This document shows positions 27,024-35,719 of a stretch of 63,910 bases of DNA, one piece after another; positions within the stretch are counted from its first letter, which is position 1, and each line of letters opens with the position of its first letter. Source of the DNA: JBJXHC01 sp046160825 (GTDB lineage Bacteria; Bacteroidota; Ignavibacteria; UBA10030; UBA6906). The DNA lies in contig JBJXHC010000056.1 of NCBI GenBank assembly GCA_046160825.1, forward strand, positions 1-63,910. The letters run 5' to 3'. The translations under genes were made by a program, and so were the position numbers. The notes under the pieces were generated by a model. The model had not been told where the DNA came from. It saw only the letters and a list, made by a program, of their open reading frames with translations, and did not search any database.

Positions 27024-27041
27024 CAACTTTCTCATCCTCAC

Positions 27042-28865
27042 ATGAAAATCTTCTGGCGTATCGTCCGCTACATTCGTCCGCACCTCGGGACGCTCGCGAT
27101 CTCCAATATTTTCATGCTGTTCTTCATCATCTTCAACCTGCTCTCCATCGGGTTGATCATGCCGCTGGTGGATGTCGTGTTCAACCCGCCCGCTCTTGAA
27201 CACCATGTCGAACAACCGTTGAGCGTGTTAAGCCTTGGCAAGTATGTTTCGCACTTGCTTACAACAATGGTCGCCCGGTATGACCGCCTTGATGTCCTCC
27301 TGTTTCTCACGATTGGTATTGTTGTCTCGTTCGTGTTGAAGAATGTCTTTGCCGTCCTGAATCAGTATTTCATGGCGCACGTCGAGCAAAGCATCATGCA
27401 CAAGCTGCGTTGCGATGTGTACAGCCACCTGCAGAACCTCTCGTTGTCATACTTCACAGAGGAGCGAAAGGGAAACCTGATCTCCACAGTGGTCAACGAC
27501 GTACGCATCATCAATGATTCCGCAATGGCTGTGGTGAACAGCGCGTTCCGTGATCCCCCGCAGATTATTCTTTATTCGGTACTCCTGTTTTTGTTTGATT
27601 GGAAACTGACCCTCTTCGTTGCGCTGCTGTTGCCAATTGCCGGCTTTGCCATTAGTCGGGTTGCCGACATCCTGAAAAAGAAATCGATGCAATCGCAGGA
27701 GAAGATGGCGGACATGGTCTCGATTCTTGATGAAACGCTCGCCAATGTCCGCATCGTGAAGGCGTTCAGCATGGAGGAATTTGAAATCAATCGCTTCAAA
27801 ACGGAATCGTCGCGTTTTGCGCAACTGATCAAGTCGATTCAACGAAGACGGAATTTTGCGACGCCCATCTCTGAAATGACCGGGGTGGTCGCGATTGCAG
27901 GAATTCTCTGGTTCATGGGGAGCAGCGTCATTCGGGGGACGGGTGACATGACGCCGGGCGGTCTTATTGTATACATCACTATCATCTCGCAGATGATGCA
28001 GCCGTTGAAACTCTTTGGGCAGGTCTTCAATAGCATTCAAGAGGGAATTGCCGCTGGCGAGCGGGTATTCAAGATCCTTGATACAAAGCCGAAGATCGCA
28101 AGCAAGCCCGATGCCCGCCCCACGAGCGGATTCACGAAGAGCATTCGATATGAGAATGTTGTGTTTAGGTACGAGACTGGCGACATGGTGCTCAAGGGTG
28201 TGACTTTCGAAGTCAAACAGGGAGAACGCGTTGCCATAGTCGGGCCGAGCGGCGGTGGGAAGTCGACGTTGGTGGATTTGTTGCCGAGATTTTATGACCC
28301 GCTCGAAGGAAGAATCACGATTGACGGGATTGACCTGCGCGACATTGATGTGGAGGCACTGCGTGACCTCATGGGAATCGTCACCCAGGAAACGATTCTG
28401 TTCAACGATACAGTGCGTAACAATATCGCCTATGGCAGGGCCGACACGCCTCTCGACAAAGTCATAGCGGCAGCGACAATTGCCAATGCACACGAGTTCG
28501 TTTCAAAGCTCCCCAACGGTTATGAAACCAGAATCGGCGACAGAGGCACGAAGCTTTCCGGAGGCCAACGCCAGCGCATTTCTCTTGCTCGAGCCATCCT
28601 CAAGAATCCTCCAATCCTCATTTTTGATGAGGCAACCTCTGCGCTTGATACGGAATCTGAAATGCTGGTTCAGGAAGCGGTTGAGCGAACACTGGCGGGA
28701 AGAACTTCCGTCGTCATCGCCCACCGGCTCTCGACAATCCAGCACTCCGACAGGATCATTGTCATTGAGAACGGCAGGATAGTGGAAGAGGGAGTACATG
28801 CCGCACTGCTTGCGAACACCAACGGTACATACAGAAGGTTGTATGAACTTCAATTTCAGGTGTAG
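27042..28865 (+). CDS. MsbA-type ABC exporter (membrane and ATPase domains fused)
   Basis: The 607-residue half-transporter has six membrane helices (about 1-320) and a C-terminal ATPase. Walker A GPSGGGKST is at 401-409, followed by signature LSGGQRQR, Walker B LIFDEATSALD and the switch His in VVIAHRLST. Length and layout match MsbA, which flips lipid A-core across the inner membrane. The downstream glycosyltransferase and O-antigen ligase genes support that role, though drug or other lipid exporters look alike. It starts 18 bases after leuS. Confidence 0.88.
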   Translation: MKIFWRIVRYIRPHLGTLAISNIFMLFFIIFNLLSIGLIMPLVDVVFNPPALEHHVEQPLSVLSLGKYVSHLLTTMVARYDRLDVLLFLTIGIVVSFVLKNVFAVLNQYFMAHVEQSIMHKLRCDVYSHLQNLSLSYFTEERKGNLISTVVNDVRIINDSAMAVVNSAFRDPPQIILYSVLLFLFDWKLTLFVALLLPIAGFAISRVADILKKKSMQSQEKMADMVSILDETLANVRIVKAFSMEEFEINRFKTESSRFAQLIKSIQRRRNFATPISEMTGVVAIAGILWFMGSSVIRGTGDMTPGGLIVYITIISQMMQPLKLFGQVFNSIQEGIAAGERVFKILDTKPKIASKPDARPTSGFTKSIRYENVVFRYETGDMVLKGVTFEVKQGERVAIVGPSGGGKSTLVDLLPRFYDPLEGRITIDGIDLRDIDVEALRDLMGIVTQETILFNDTVRNNIAYGRADTPLDKVIAAATIANAHEFVSKLPNGYETRIGDRGTKLSGGQRQRISLARAILKNPPILIFDEATSALDTESEMLVQEAVERTLAGRTSVVIAHRLSTIQHSDRIIVIENGRIVEEGVHAALLANTNGTYRRLYELQFQV

Positions 28866-28867
28866 GC

Positions 28868-29728
28868 GTGAAGGTCAGCGGTTTCTCGATTATCAGGAAT
28901 GGAGTTCAGTACGGGTACCCGTTTGTTGAGGCCGTCTCCTCGATTCTTCCGCTGTGCGATGAATTTATTTTGAATGTCGGCGTTTCCGAAGATGAAACGC
29001 TCGCACTGGCGCGCACCATCTCGTCTCCGAAGCTCATCATCATCGAACGGGAATGGGACATGAGTCTGCGACAAGGCGGTCAGTTGATCTCCGTCGAGAC
29101 AAATCAGGCGCTTGCTCATTGCACGGGCGATTGGTGTTTCTACATTCAGGCAGATGAGGTGCTTCATGAGAAGTACCATCCCGTCGTTCGTGTAGCGATG
29201 GACAAATACTCGGAGGACGAGCGGGTTGAAGGGCTTCAGTTTGGTTATCGGCATTTCTACGGAAGCTTTGATTTCTATCAGGATAATTTTCGGAATTGGT
29301 ATGTCAAGGAATGCCGCATCATCAAACGCCATCCGAACATTGCCTCATGGGGCGATGGCATGGATTTTCGCCATCGCGACGGGTCCCTCTTGAACAAGAT
29401 GAAAATCGATGCTGAAATTTATCACTACGGATGGGTGCGTCCGCCTCAGATTATGCATACCAAGAACATCGGCTTCCAGCAATTGTACCACACTGATGTG
29501 GAAGTGGCACGGCGCGCTCCGGATGTTCAGCATATCTACAACGATCTCGGCCACTTGAAACGGTTTACGGGTACGCACCCCGCCGTGATGCAGGAACGAA
29601 TCAAGGCCTCGGTTTGGGACTTCGATCCCGGAATTGATAAGCAACCTCCTGATTGGTGGCGCCATGTTGTGCTCTTTCTCCAACCGCTGACAAAGCGGAT
29701 CAGGCGTCTATTCGGCGGAGGCAGGTGA
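28868..29728 (+). CDS. glycosyltransferase family 2-like protein
   Basis: The 286-residue protein starts at GTG 28868, two bases after the exporter stop. It has the GT-A opening VSGFSIIRNG, the donor-site region ending FYIQADEVLH (DxD equivalent QADE) and a mid-protein FYGSFDFYQDNFRNWY typical of a subgroup of hypothetical GT2 enzymes. An amphipathic basic C-terminus (LTKRIRRLFGGGR) may touch the membrane. Location suggests LPS core or O-chain sugar transfer; donor and acceptor are unknown. Confidence 0.82.
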   Translation: MKVSGFSIIRNGVQYGYPFVEAVSSILPLCDEFILNVGVSEDETLALARTISSPKLIIIEREWDMSLRQGGQLISVETNQALAHCTGDWCFYIQADEVLHEKYHPVVRVAMDKYSEDERVEGLQFGYRHFYGSFDFYQDNFRNWYVKECRIIKRHPNIASWGDGMDFRHRDGSLLNKMKIDAEIYHYGWVRPPQIMHTKNIGFQQLYHTDVEVARRAPDVQHIYNDLGHLKRFTGTHPAVMQERIKASVWDFDPGIDKQPPDWWRHVVLFLQPLTKRIRRLFGGGR

Positions 29729-30963
29729 TGAAACAAGGGCACCGGGGGGCAAAGGGATTTCTGTTTGGCGAACACACAGACGGTGTCACTGCTGTGGACA
29801 GTGCGATTATCGTCCTACTCATGATTTTTTTGTTTGCCAGCACTCTGTCAATTGCCGTGATGAATATTGCATACGGAGCCGCAATGTTGCTCTGGGGAGG
29901 GAGGATGTTGTATCGGAAACGGTGGGCTGTTCCGGTCACGCCTCTCGATCTGTTCTTTCTGGCGTTCTTCATCGCGGAAGCAATCGCAACGGTTTTTGCG
30001 TTCAACAAGGAACAATCGCTGCTCTACATGTATCGTCGGATCACTCTTGTGCCGATCGTCTACGTCCTTCTTGCAAACATCGCCACGCGGCGAACGCTCA
30101 TGACGTTGTTCGGGACGCTCGCGGCGTCGATGGTATTCGTTGCGCTCTGGAGTCTGCGCGACGTCATTCTCCACTTTCCCGAATATCTGGTGTTCGGGCG
30201 GCGTTTGCGGGAGTTCCAGATGTATATGACTGCCGGCGGCATGATGATGATCGGCATGCTTCTGCTTCTTCCGTTTGCAGTCCACCGTGGGACACCGACA
30301 AAGCTTCGTTGGGTAGCACTCGCAGCGCTTCTCCCTATCGGTGTAAACCTGCTCTTTACATTTACGAGAAGTTCCTGGCTCGGATTTCTTGCCGGGGCGA
30401 TTGTTATTGGCGTCGTTCGCGCAAGAAAGGTATTCTTACCACTTGTTGTTCTTGTCGTTGTCATAGTGGTATTCGCCTCTCCTGAAATGAGGGACAGGAT
30501 GTTGAGTATTGTTGATCCAGCTCATCCTACAAATGTGACGCGTGTGAATATGTGGAAAACCGGTTTTGCCATCTTCAAGGAGCACCCTATCGTGGGTGTG
30601 GGGGATATTGGCATTGAGCAGGTGTGGAGCAACTATGCACAACCGGAATGGGTACCCGAAGGCCACCTCCATAACAATCTGATCATGTGGCTGGTGACGA
30701 TGGGTCTCGTCGGGTTCACAGTTCTCATTGCCCTTTTTGTGAAGCTCTGGTTAACGATCAGCCGGATTGAAAAGAAGCTCTCGCATGACTGGTTTTCGGG
30801 ATCCGTGGCTCTTGGCTGCCTCGCGGTTGTGGCTGGCTTTCACGTCAACGGTCTGTTCGAGTGGAATTTCGGCGACGCAGAAATCATCATGGTGGTGTGG
30901 GCTCTTGTCGGTCTGACTCTTGCAGCGGAGAAGCTGGCTGCATCGGAGGAGCGGAGTGCATAA
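29728..30963 (+). CDS. O-antigen ligase family membrane protein (WaaL/Wzy_C)
   Basis: The 411-residue reading begins at ATG 29728, overlapping the upstream stop by one base, with a purine-rich GGCGGAGG upstream. It has about ten to twelve helices and the Wzy_C pattern, including FTRSSWLGFLAGA and a periplasmic loop ending in EGHLHNNLIMWLVTMGLVG, where the His-Asn of HLHNN is the conserved ligase site. It should attach O-chains to lipid A-core or polymerise glycan. Surrounding glycosyltransferases and the MsbA-type exporter support this. Confidence 0.87.
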   Translation: MKQGHRGAKGFLFGEHTDGVTAVDSAIIVLLMIFLFASTLSIAVMNIAYGAAMLLWGGRMLYRKRWAVPVTPLDLFFLAFFIAEAIATVFAFNKEQSLLYMYRRITLVPIVYVLLANIATRRTLMTLFGTLAASMVFVALWSLRDVILHFPEYLVFGRRLREFQMYMTAGGMMMIGMLLLLPFAVHRGTPTKLRWVALAALLPIGVNLLFTFTRSSWLGFLAGAIVIGVVRARKVFLPLVVLVVVIVVFASPEMRDRMLSIVDPAHPTNVTRVNMWKTGFAIFKEHPIVGVGDIGIEQVWSNYAQPEWVPEGHLHNNLIMWLVTMGLVGFTVLIALFVKLWLTISRIEKKLSHDWFSGSVALGCLAVVAGFHVNGLFEWNFGDAEIIMVVWALVGLTLAAEKLAASEERSA

Positions 30964-31720
30964 GCTCTCAGTCATAACTCTCGCTCTCAACGAAGAGCAC
31001 AACATCGACGAGTGTCTCGCCAGCGTTCGGTGGGCGGATGAGTTGATTGTAGTTGACTCTGGCAGCATGGACAAGACGGTGGAACTTGCAAAGAAGCATA
31101 CCAAGCTCGTGCTGGAAGTGGAGTGGTTGGGATACGGTGCTACAAAGAACCTTGCGCTGCAGAAGGCGACGGGCGATTGGGTTCTTTGGCTTGATGCCGA
31201 CGAACGCGTGACACCGGAATTAGCTGAAGAGATAAAACACATTCTCAAACGTGATGATGCGTCGGTCGTCGCGTACGACGTTGCCCGTCGGGCGTACTTT
31301 CTTGGCAAATGGATCCGGCACAGCGGATGGTACCCTGGACGGGTGACACGCTTGTTCAAACGCGGCAACGGCCAATTTACCGAGAGCCGCGTCCATGAGC
31401 AGCTTGTGATTGATGGAAGAGTGGGATGTCTGGAGAACGATCTTCTCCACTACACCGATCCCGGTCTTCATCACTATTTTCTGAAGTTCAACCGTTACAC
31501 GTCGCTTGCCGCGGAAGACCTCCGTGCAGCGGGGCGCTCTGCCGGACTCTATGATCTTACCGTGCGCCCTGTGTTTCAATGGGTGAAGATGTACCTGTTG
31601 CGAAGGGGATTTCTGGATGGGGTCGAAGGATTCGTCCTTGCAATTGTCTCGTCACTATACGTATTTGTAAAATACGCCAAGCTTTGGGAGTTACAGCGAA
31701 AGGGTCAGCAGGATGGATGA
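30956..31720 (+). CDS. glycosyltransferase family 2, LPS-core type (WaaE/KdtX-like)
   Basis: Starting at GTG 30956 (GGAGGA five bases upstream), the 254-residue protein opens HKLSVITLALNEEHNIDECL. It has the acidic donor site WVLWLDADERV and the KRGNGQFTESRVHEQL, YTDPGLHHYFLKFNRYT segments of WaaE/KdtX-type glucosyltransferases. These add a beta-linked sugar to LPS inner core. It overlaps the ligase gene by 8 bases. The C-terminal hydrophobic stretch suggests membrane contact. Confidence 0.88.
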   Translation: MHKLSVITLALNEEHNIDECLASVRWADELIVVDSGSMDKTVELAKKHTKLVLEVEWLGYGATKNLALQKATGDWVLWLDADERVTPELAEEIKHILKRDDASVVAYDVARRAYFLGKWIRHSGWYPGRVTRLFKRGNGQFTESRVHEQLVIDGRVGCLENDLLHYTDPGLHHYFLKFNRYTSLAAEDLRAAGRSAGLYDLTVRPVFQWVKMYLLRRGFLDGVEGFVLAIVSSLYVFVKYAKLWELQRKGQQDG

Positions 31721-32015
31721 AAAGCAGAAGCATGAGATGATGTTCGTACAGCTTGTGTATATGTTCCACGCGGCGGCGATGCACCAGCTCGGCAAATTGA
31801 AAAATCCACTCACCGACAAGATCGAACGTGACCTTGGTGCCGCGCAAGGAACGATCGACATGATCGATATGCTGAAGACGAAAACAAAAGGGAACCTGAG
31901 TGCGGAGGAAGACCGGATGCTCTCGAGTCTGCTTATGGAACTCCGATTGAATTACGTGGATGAGGCAAGCAAGCCTGAACCGGCGAAACAGGAAGGGACG
32001 ACACAGCCATCATGA
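31713..32015 (+). CDS. DUF1844 domain protein
   Basis: This 100-residue protein matches the DUF1844 pattern: FVQLVYMFHAAAMHQLGK, then AQGTIDMIDMLKTKTKGNL and EEDRMLSSLLMELRLNYV. It is short, helical and cytosolic, with an acidic-polar tail. Function is unknown. It overlaps the glycosyltransferase gene by 8 bases and the NAD kinase gene by 4 bases, so the three are co-translated. Confidence 0.88.
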   Translation: MDEKQKHEMMFVQLVYMFHAAAMHQLGKLKNPLTDKIERDLGAAQGTIDMIDMLKTKTKGNLSAEEDRMLSSLLMELRLNYVDEASKPEPAKQEGTTQPS

Positions 32016-32872
32016 CGTTCGGCATCATCGGGAACCTTGAGAAGGAGGGACTGCGTGAAGCCGTCGAGCGGCTTGTTTCCCTGTTGGAAAGCCACGGCAT
32101 CAAGTACATTATCGACGCAGAGATTGTTAATGCGCTGAAGCTCAAGAGCAAACACTCCGGATCGGCTGAAGAATGTGCTGCTTCGGAAATTCTCGTTGCG
32201 TTCGGGGGTGATGGGACGATCCTCCACGCGGCACGGCTTGTCGGGGTGCGGGGAACGCCTGTTCTAGGAGTGAACCTTGGCAAGCTGGGCTTCCTTGCTG
32301 AGATTGCTCCGGAAGAAATGGACGAAGCTATTGTTGAAATTGTCTCAGGGAAATATATTATCGAAGAACGGCTGGTACTGGAAGGAACATCGTCTTCGAT
32401 GCCGGGTAAGACAATGCACGCAGTCAATGATATTGTCATCGACAAGTCACGCTCTCCCCGCCTGATTGATCTGGCAACGCACATCGACGGTGTGTTCGCT
32501 GTGAATTACCGGGCCGATGGATTGATTATTTCCACGCCCACCGGTTCAACGGGATACGCACTTTCCAGCGGTGGTCCAATCGTCACCCCGACAAGTGCTG
32601 TCATAGGTATTACGCCAATCTCACCACACACGTTGAGCGGTCGCCCGCTGATCGTTCCCGAAGCGACAATTGTACGAGTGATTGTCAATGGTCCGGTGGA
32701 GGAAGTTATGGTGTCCGCAGATGGGCAGGTTGAGTCATTCGGCAAACCTCCGGTGGAATTGCAGATTAAGAAAGCAGATTACACGTTGAAGTTGGTGAAG
32801 CGGATGGGGCGTTCATATTTCGATGTTCTTCGGGCAAAACTCCTCTGGGGAAAGGATGCGCGGTCTCTCTAG
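32012..32872 (+). CDS. nadK: NAD kinase
   Basis: The 286-residue enzyme phosphorylates NAD to NADP with ATP. The signature FGGDGT is at 64-69, followed by LGVNLGKLGFLAE, the NAD-binding NDIVIDKS (NE/D motif position) and the glycine-rich PTGSTGYALSSGGPI. Length is typical for bacterial NadK. It is the last gene of the leuS run and converges with the cytochrome-like gene at 32882. No terminator hairpin is visible in the 9-base gap. Confidence 0.96.
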   Translation: MTFGIIGNLEKEGLREAVERLVSLLESHGIKYIIDAEIVNALKLKSKHSGSAEECAASEILVAFGGDGTILHAARLVGVRGTPVLGVNLGKLGFLAEIAPEEMDEAIVEIVSGKYIIEERLVLEGTSSSMPGKTMHAVNDIVIDKSRSPRLIDLATHIDGVFAVNYRADGLIISTPTGSTGYALSSGGPIVTPTSAVIGITPISPHTLSGRPLIVPEATIVRVIVNGPVEEVMVSADGQVESFGKPPVELQIKKADYTLKLVKRMGRSYFDVLRAKLLWGKDARSL

Positions 32873-32881
32873 GTCATCTCC

Positions 32882-33286
32882 TCAATTATTCCTCGCTCCC
32901 TCTGCAATCCACGCCCTAATACCGTTGATCTGATTTTGGTTCAACGGGTTTCTGTTGAGCGGCATGTTTTGCCCTAGTCGTCCTTCGATCCGCAGTACGA
33001 GTATGCTTTGATCGGGTGATCCCTCCACAACGATTTGTGGATTGGCAAAGAGAACGTTTGTGTGAGAGGTCAGTCTTGCGCGATCTGGCGTGGCGTCATC
33101 ATGGCAACCAGCAAGAGCGCATGTCTGGTTGAATAATGGCTGGACGTGCACCGAATAGCTCACATCGGTAAGAGGGAAAACGATGTTGGAGGGACTACCT
33201 CCATCGCCGGTGACATCATCCTTGCAACCGGATGATACTGCCACGAGAGCAGCCAGACAGAATTCAAACAGATGTCGTTTTATCAT
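32882..33286 (-). CDS. cytochrome c-like lipoprotein with CX4CH motif
   Basis: The 134-residue protein has a lipoprotein signal (AVSSGC, lipid Cys21). A single heme-type motif has Cys56, Cys61 and His62 (CALAGCH), with spacing CX4CH rather than CX2CH. A later LGQNMPL offers a possible axial Met, and the C-terminus INGIRAWIAEGARNN is typical of monoheme cytochrome domains. Heme attachment is inferred, not proven. It is last in a minus-strand trio and overlaps the DUF4013 gene by ATGA. Confidence 0.75.
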   Translation of the reverse strand: MIKRHLFEFCLAALVAVSSGCKDDVTGDGGSPSNIVFPLTDVSYSVHVQPLFNQTCALAGCHDDATPDRARLTSHTNVLFANPQIVVEGSPDQSILVLRIEGRLGQNMPLNRNPLNQNQINGIRAWIAEGARNN

Positions 33287-33954
33287 GTGACAACAATTCC
33301 TTCTTGTGGCCGTTCGAGATACAATGCACCAAACATGAACGAAGAGACCAAATATGCATACATGATGGTGAAGAAAACGCCCACGAGAAAGAACACAATG
33401 CCCACCATGGCAAAGTACTGGATCCCCACCGCTATCAAGGCAACAATCAACGTGTTTGCCCAGTTCCTTTTGAAGTCCTTGACGATGGCTGCAATATCCA
33501 GTGCGTCACCGATACTCTCACGTTCGGCAAACCGATATGTAATGATGGGAAGAAGCATGTAGAGTGCAAGCGTATAGGGAATGATAAGGAACATGAAGCC
33601 TATCCCGAACATTCCTGCAAAAAATCCCGCCCCATCATCACCACCTGCCATTCCACTCAGCACCGTCATAACAATAAAAGGAACGTAAAGGATAATAATC
33701 GGCAAGCTGTAGATGAGATAGACCACGCAGAACTTGAACCCCACGACCAGCTTCACGCCAATGTCATCCCAATCGGGGAGTGGATTCGGATCTTTTCGCA
33801 TCACCCGTTGAGTCACTTGCACGAAGTAGCCGGCGAGAATGAATATCCCGACGATCAGAATACAGAGCAGCATGAACACTGCCCCGATGATGAACTTTGA
33901 GACCCACGCCTTGTCGCGAAATGCAAAACTGAATGCCTCGCCAAGCTGGTTCAT
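33283..33954 (-). CDS. DUF4013 multi-pass membrane protein
   Basis: The 223-residue protein has about five or six membrane helices and the DUF4013 layout, including an early PNPLPDWDDIGVKLVVGFK segment after the first helix. Function is unknown. Start and stop both overlap neighbours by 4 bases (ATGA), so its translation is coupled to the 5'-nucleotidase lipoprotein upstream and the cytochrome-like lipoprotein downstream. Confidence 0.85.
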   Translation of the reverse strand: MNQLGEAFSFAFRDKAWVSKFIIGAVFMLLCILIVGIFILAGYFVQVTQRVMRKDPNPLPDWDDIGVKLVVGFKFCVVYLIYSLPIIILYVPFIVMTVLSGMAGGDDGAGFFAGMFGIGFMFLIIPYTLALYMLLPIITYRFAERESIGDALDIAAIVKDFKRNWANTLIVALIAVGIQYFAMVGIVFFLVGVFFTIMYAYLVSSFMFGALYLERPQEGIVVT

Positions 33955-35507
33955 TTGATTCCCCCACTGCCTTTTGGTGATCGGATGTCGACTATCCGTC
34001 CCTCCGTACCAGTAGCCACAGTCGGGTGCGTTGCAAGAAATTCCATCAGCACATCCCTGTCAAGGATGTTCAGGTCAGTGATGACAACGGATTGTTCCAG
34101 ACCGAAGAGTTTGTCGAGATGACCGGCAACATAATTGTTGGTGACGATCGAGTAGGTCCGGACAGGATCAATCTCCACGCCATCGACTTTGACCGATGCA
34201 ATCATCTCACCAAACGGTTTTGAGGAATCGAATTCATAAGTAAGTCCGGAGATCTGCATGAGTTCTCCCTTGCCGGCGGCCTGCCATTCCACCATGCTCT
34301 TCAACTGAACGCCGGTGACAGTAAATGTGCCGAGTGTATTGCCAAAGGGATTCATCTCCCAGATATCCCGCTTCTTGATTACGCCCGGCTGCATGTCTTT
34401 TCTCAATCCGCCCGAGTTCATGAATGCGATATCTGTCCTTGCGTACGACCGGAAGACATCCGCTTGCCAGTTGCCGACGTTACTTTCGCCGCGGAAGTTC
34501 CGCTTCCATTCAACGGTCAGTGTGCCAATGGTTTGATTGAGTTCCTTGTCAACGAGAGATTCGAGATGCGAGACGACGGAAGTGACGGATGGATCGGGTT
34601 CATACACGCCGACTTTGGTTTCAATCAACTCGCCTGTGTATGTGCGAATGGAATCACCAGCGAGATCCACGCTGAGTTGCAACCGGCCGAGGTATCTTCC
34701 CCAACTTCCGGCTTGAACAACAATCGTTTTATTTTTTCTGATCGGCTGATGCAGTGGGGTGTGACTGTGGCCTCCGACGATGAGATCAATTCCATTGACT
34801 CGTCCGGCGAGCATCGTATCTTCATCAACACCCATGTGACTGACGATCACGACGATGTCAACTCGTTCATCCTCACGCAATTGCTTTGCATGCGTCATCA
34901 CCACACTGTCCATGTTGAGCAAACGCATTCCCTGAAGGGTGCCTTTCACGGTCAGTCCGTCGAGGTCAGGCGGAAGGAGTCCGATGATGCCAAGCTTCAC
35001 CCGTCCTGCCGTCTTGACGATTGATGCTGTGGCAAAAATTGATCCCGTGGTTGAATCATACAGGTTTGATGCGAGTATAGGATAACGTGCAGCGGTGAGG
35101 TTCTTGCGCAACTCACTGATGCCATAGTCGAATTCATGGTTGCCAAGCACTACCGCATCGGGCTTGATCATGTTCATCAGATCAATCTGCGACTTGCCCA
35201 TGGTGATACTGGAGACCGGCGTTCCCTGAAAATCATCACCGGCATTGAGCAAAACGACGTTTTCCTTGCCGCGGCCTGCCTTGTTCATGTATGCCAGCAA
35301 GGTGGCCGAACCCCCGACGGGATATTTCTGCTTGGCGCCTGTAACGGAGTCCGTGACCGTGACTTCGAACGGTACGTTTCGGGCGTGGAAGTCATTCCAA
35401 TGGAGAATGGTCAATGGTGCGACATCGTTCTGCGTTCCGGGGCCTGTTGCGCATCCGGAAATGAAAACGAAAAGGAGAATAAGGGAATAGGGGAGACGGA
35501 AATTCAT
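33951..35507 (-). CDS. 5'-nucleotidase/metallophosphatase lipoprotein (UshA/CpdB superfamily)
   Basis: The 518-residue reading from ATG 35507 gives a lipoprotein signal (LFVFISGCATG); longer readings to 35591 only add a polar tail in front. The N-terminal metallophosphatase domain has ILHWNDFHARN, LNAGDDFQGTPVS, LGNHEFDYG and GGHSHTPLH, the four metal-binding motifs. The C-terminal 5_nucleotid_C domain (about 325-515) includes FMNSGGLRKD and IWEMNPFGNTLGTF. It would hydrolyse nucleotides or related phosphoesters in the periplasm. It heads a three-gene minus-strand operon. Confidence 0.92.
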   Translation of the reverse strand: MNFRLPYSLILLFVFISGCATGPGTQNDVAPLTILHWNDFHARNVPFEVTVTDSVTGAKQKYPVGGSATLLAYMNKAGRGKENVVLLNAGDDFQGTPVSSITMGKSQIDLMNMIKPDAVVLGNHEFDYGISELRKNLTAARYPILASNLYDSTTGSIFATASIVKTAGRVKLGIIGLLPPDLDGLTVKGTLQGMRLLNMDSVVMTHAKQLREDERVDIVVIVSHMGVDEDTMLAGRVNGIDLIVGGHSHTPLHQPIRKNKTIVVQAGSWGRYLGRLQLSVDLAGDSIRTYTGELIETKVGVYEPDPSVTSVVSHLESLVDKELNQTIGTLTVEWKRNFRGESNVGNWQADVFRSYARTDIAFMNSGGLRKDMQPGVIKKRDIWEMNPFGNTLGTFTVTGVQLKSMVEWQAAGKGELMQISGLTYEFDSSKPFGEMIASVKVDGVEIDPVRTYSIVTNNYVAGHLDKLFGLEQSVVITDLNILDRDVLMEFLATHPTVATGTEGRIVDIRSPKGSGGIK

Positions 35508-35556
35508 GGAACAATGATACTGATTCATTGACGGAGATTCAAGGAGGATGTGTTCG

Positions 35557-35585
35557 TTGACTTTACAAGATGGATTGGGTATATT
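35557..35585 (+). promoter_or_regulatory. sigma70-like promoter for tRNA-Ala
   Basis: TTGACT (35557-35562), a 17-base spacer and TATATT (35580-35585), 24 bases before the tRNA. This is one of the best matches in the window. Confidence 0.7.
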
Positions 35586-35608
35586 TGCCACACTTCAATT
35601 GTGAATAC

Positions 35609-35681
35609 GGGGCTGTAGCTCAGCTGGGAGAGCGCGTGAATGGCATTCACGAGGCCAGGGGTTCGATCCCCCTCAGCTCCA
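35609..35681 (+). tRNA. tRNA-Ala (anticodon GGC)
   Basis: A 73-base cloverleaf with acceptor stem GGGGCTG/CAGCTCC (one G-T pair), D-stem GCTC/GAGC, anticodon stem CGTGA/TCACG with loop ATGGCAT, T-arm stem AGGGG/CCCCC-type pairing and discriminator A. CCA is not encoded. Confidence 0.95.
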
Positions 35682-35688
35682 CGTATAC

Positions 35689-35715
35689 AAGGGGACACAG
35701 CGTGTCCCCTTTGTC
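35689..35715. terminator. bidirectional terminator between tRNA-Ala and the nickel permease gene
   Basis: A perfect 10-bp stem AAGGGGACAC / GTGTCCCCTT (35689-35698, 35702-35711) with loop AGC is followed by a T-rich stretch on the plus strand and preceded by an A-rich one. It suits both the tRNA and the converging permease gene. Confidence 0.8.
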
Positions 35716-35719
35716 GTTC

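Noticed and set aside
27447..28493. Open frame of 348 codons on the minus strand inside the MsbA-type gene
   Set aside because: It lies fully antisense to a well-conserved ABC exporter, has no family features and no upstream signals; long shadow frames are expected in this GC range.
33232..33900. 222-codon plus-strand frame over the DUF4013 and cytochrome-like genes
   Set aside because: Antisense to two coherent membrane/exported proteins; its translation is rich in His, Asn and Asp with no recognisable fold.
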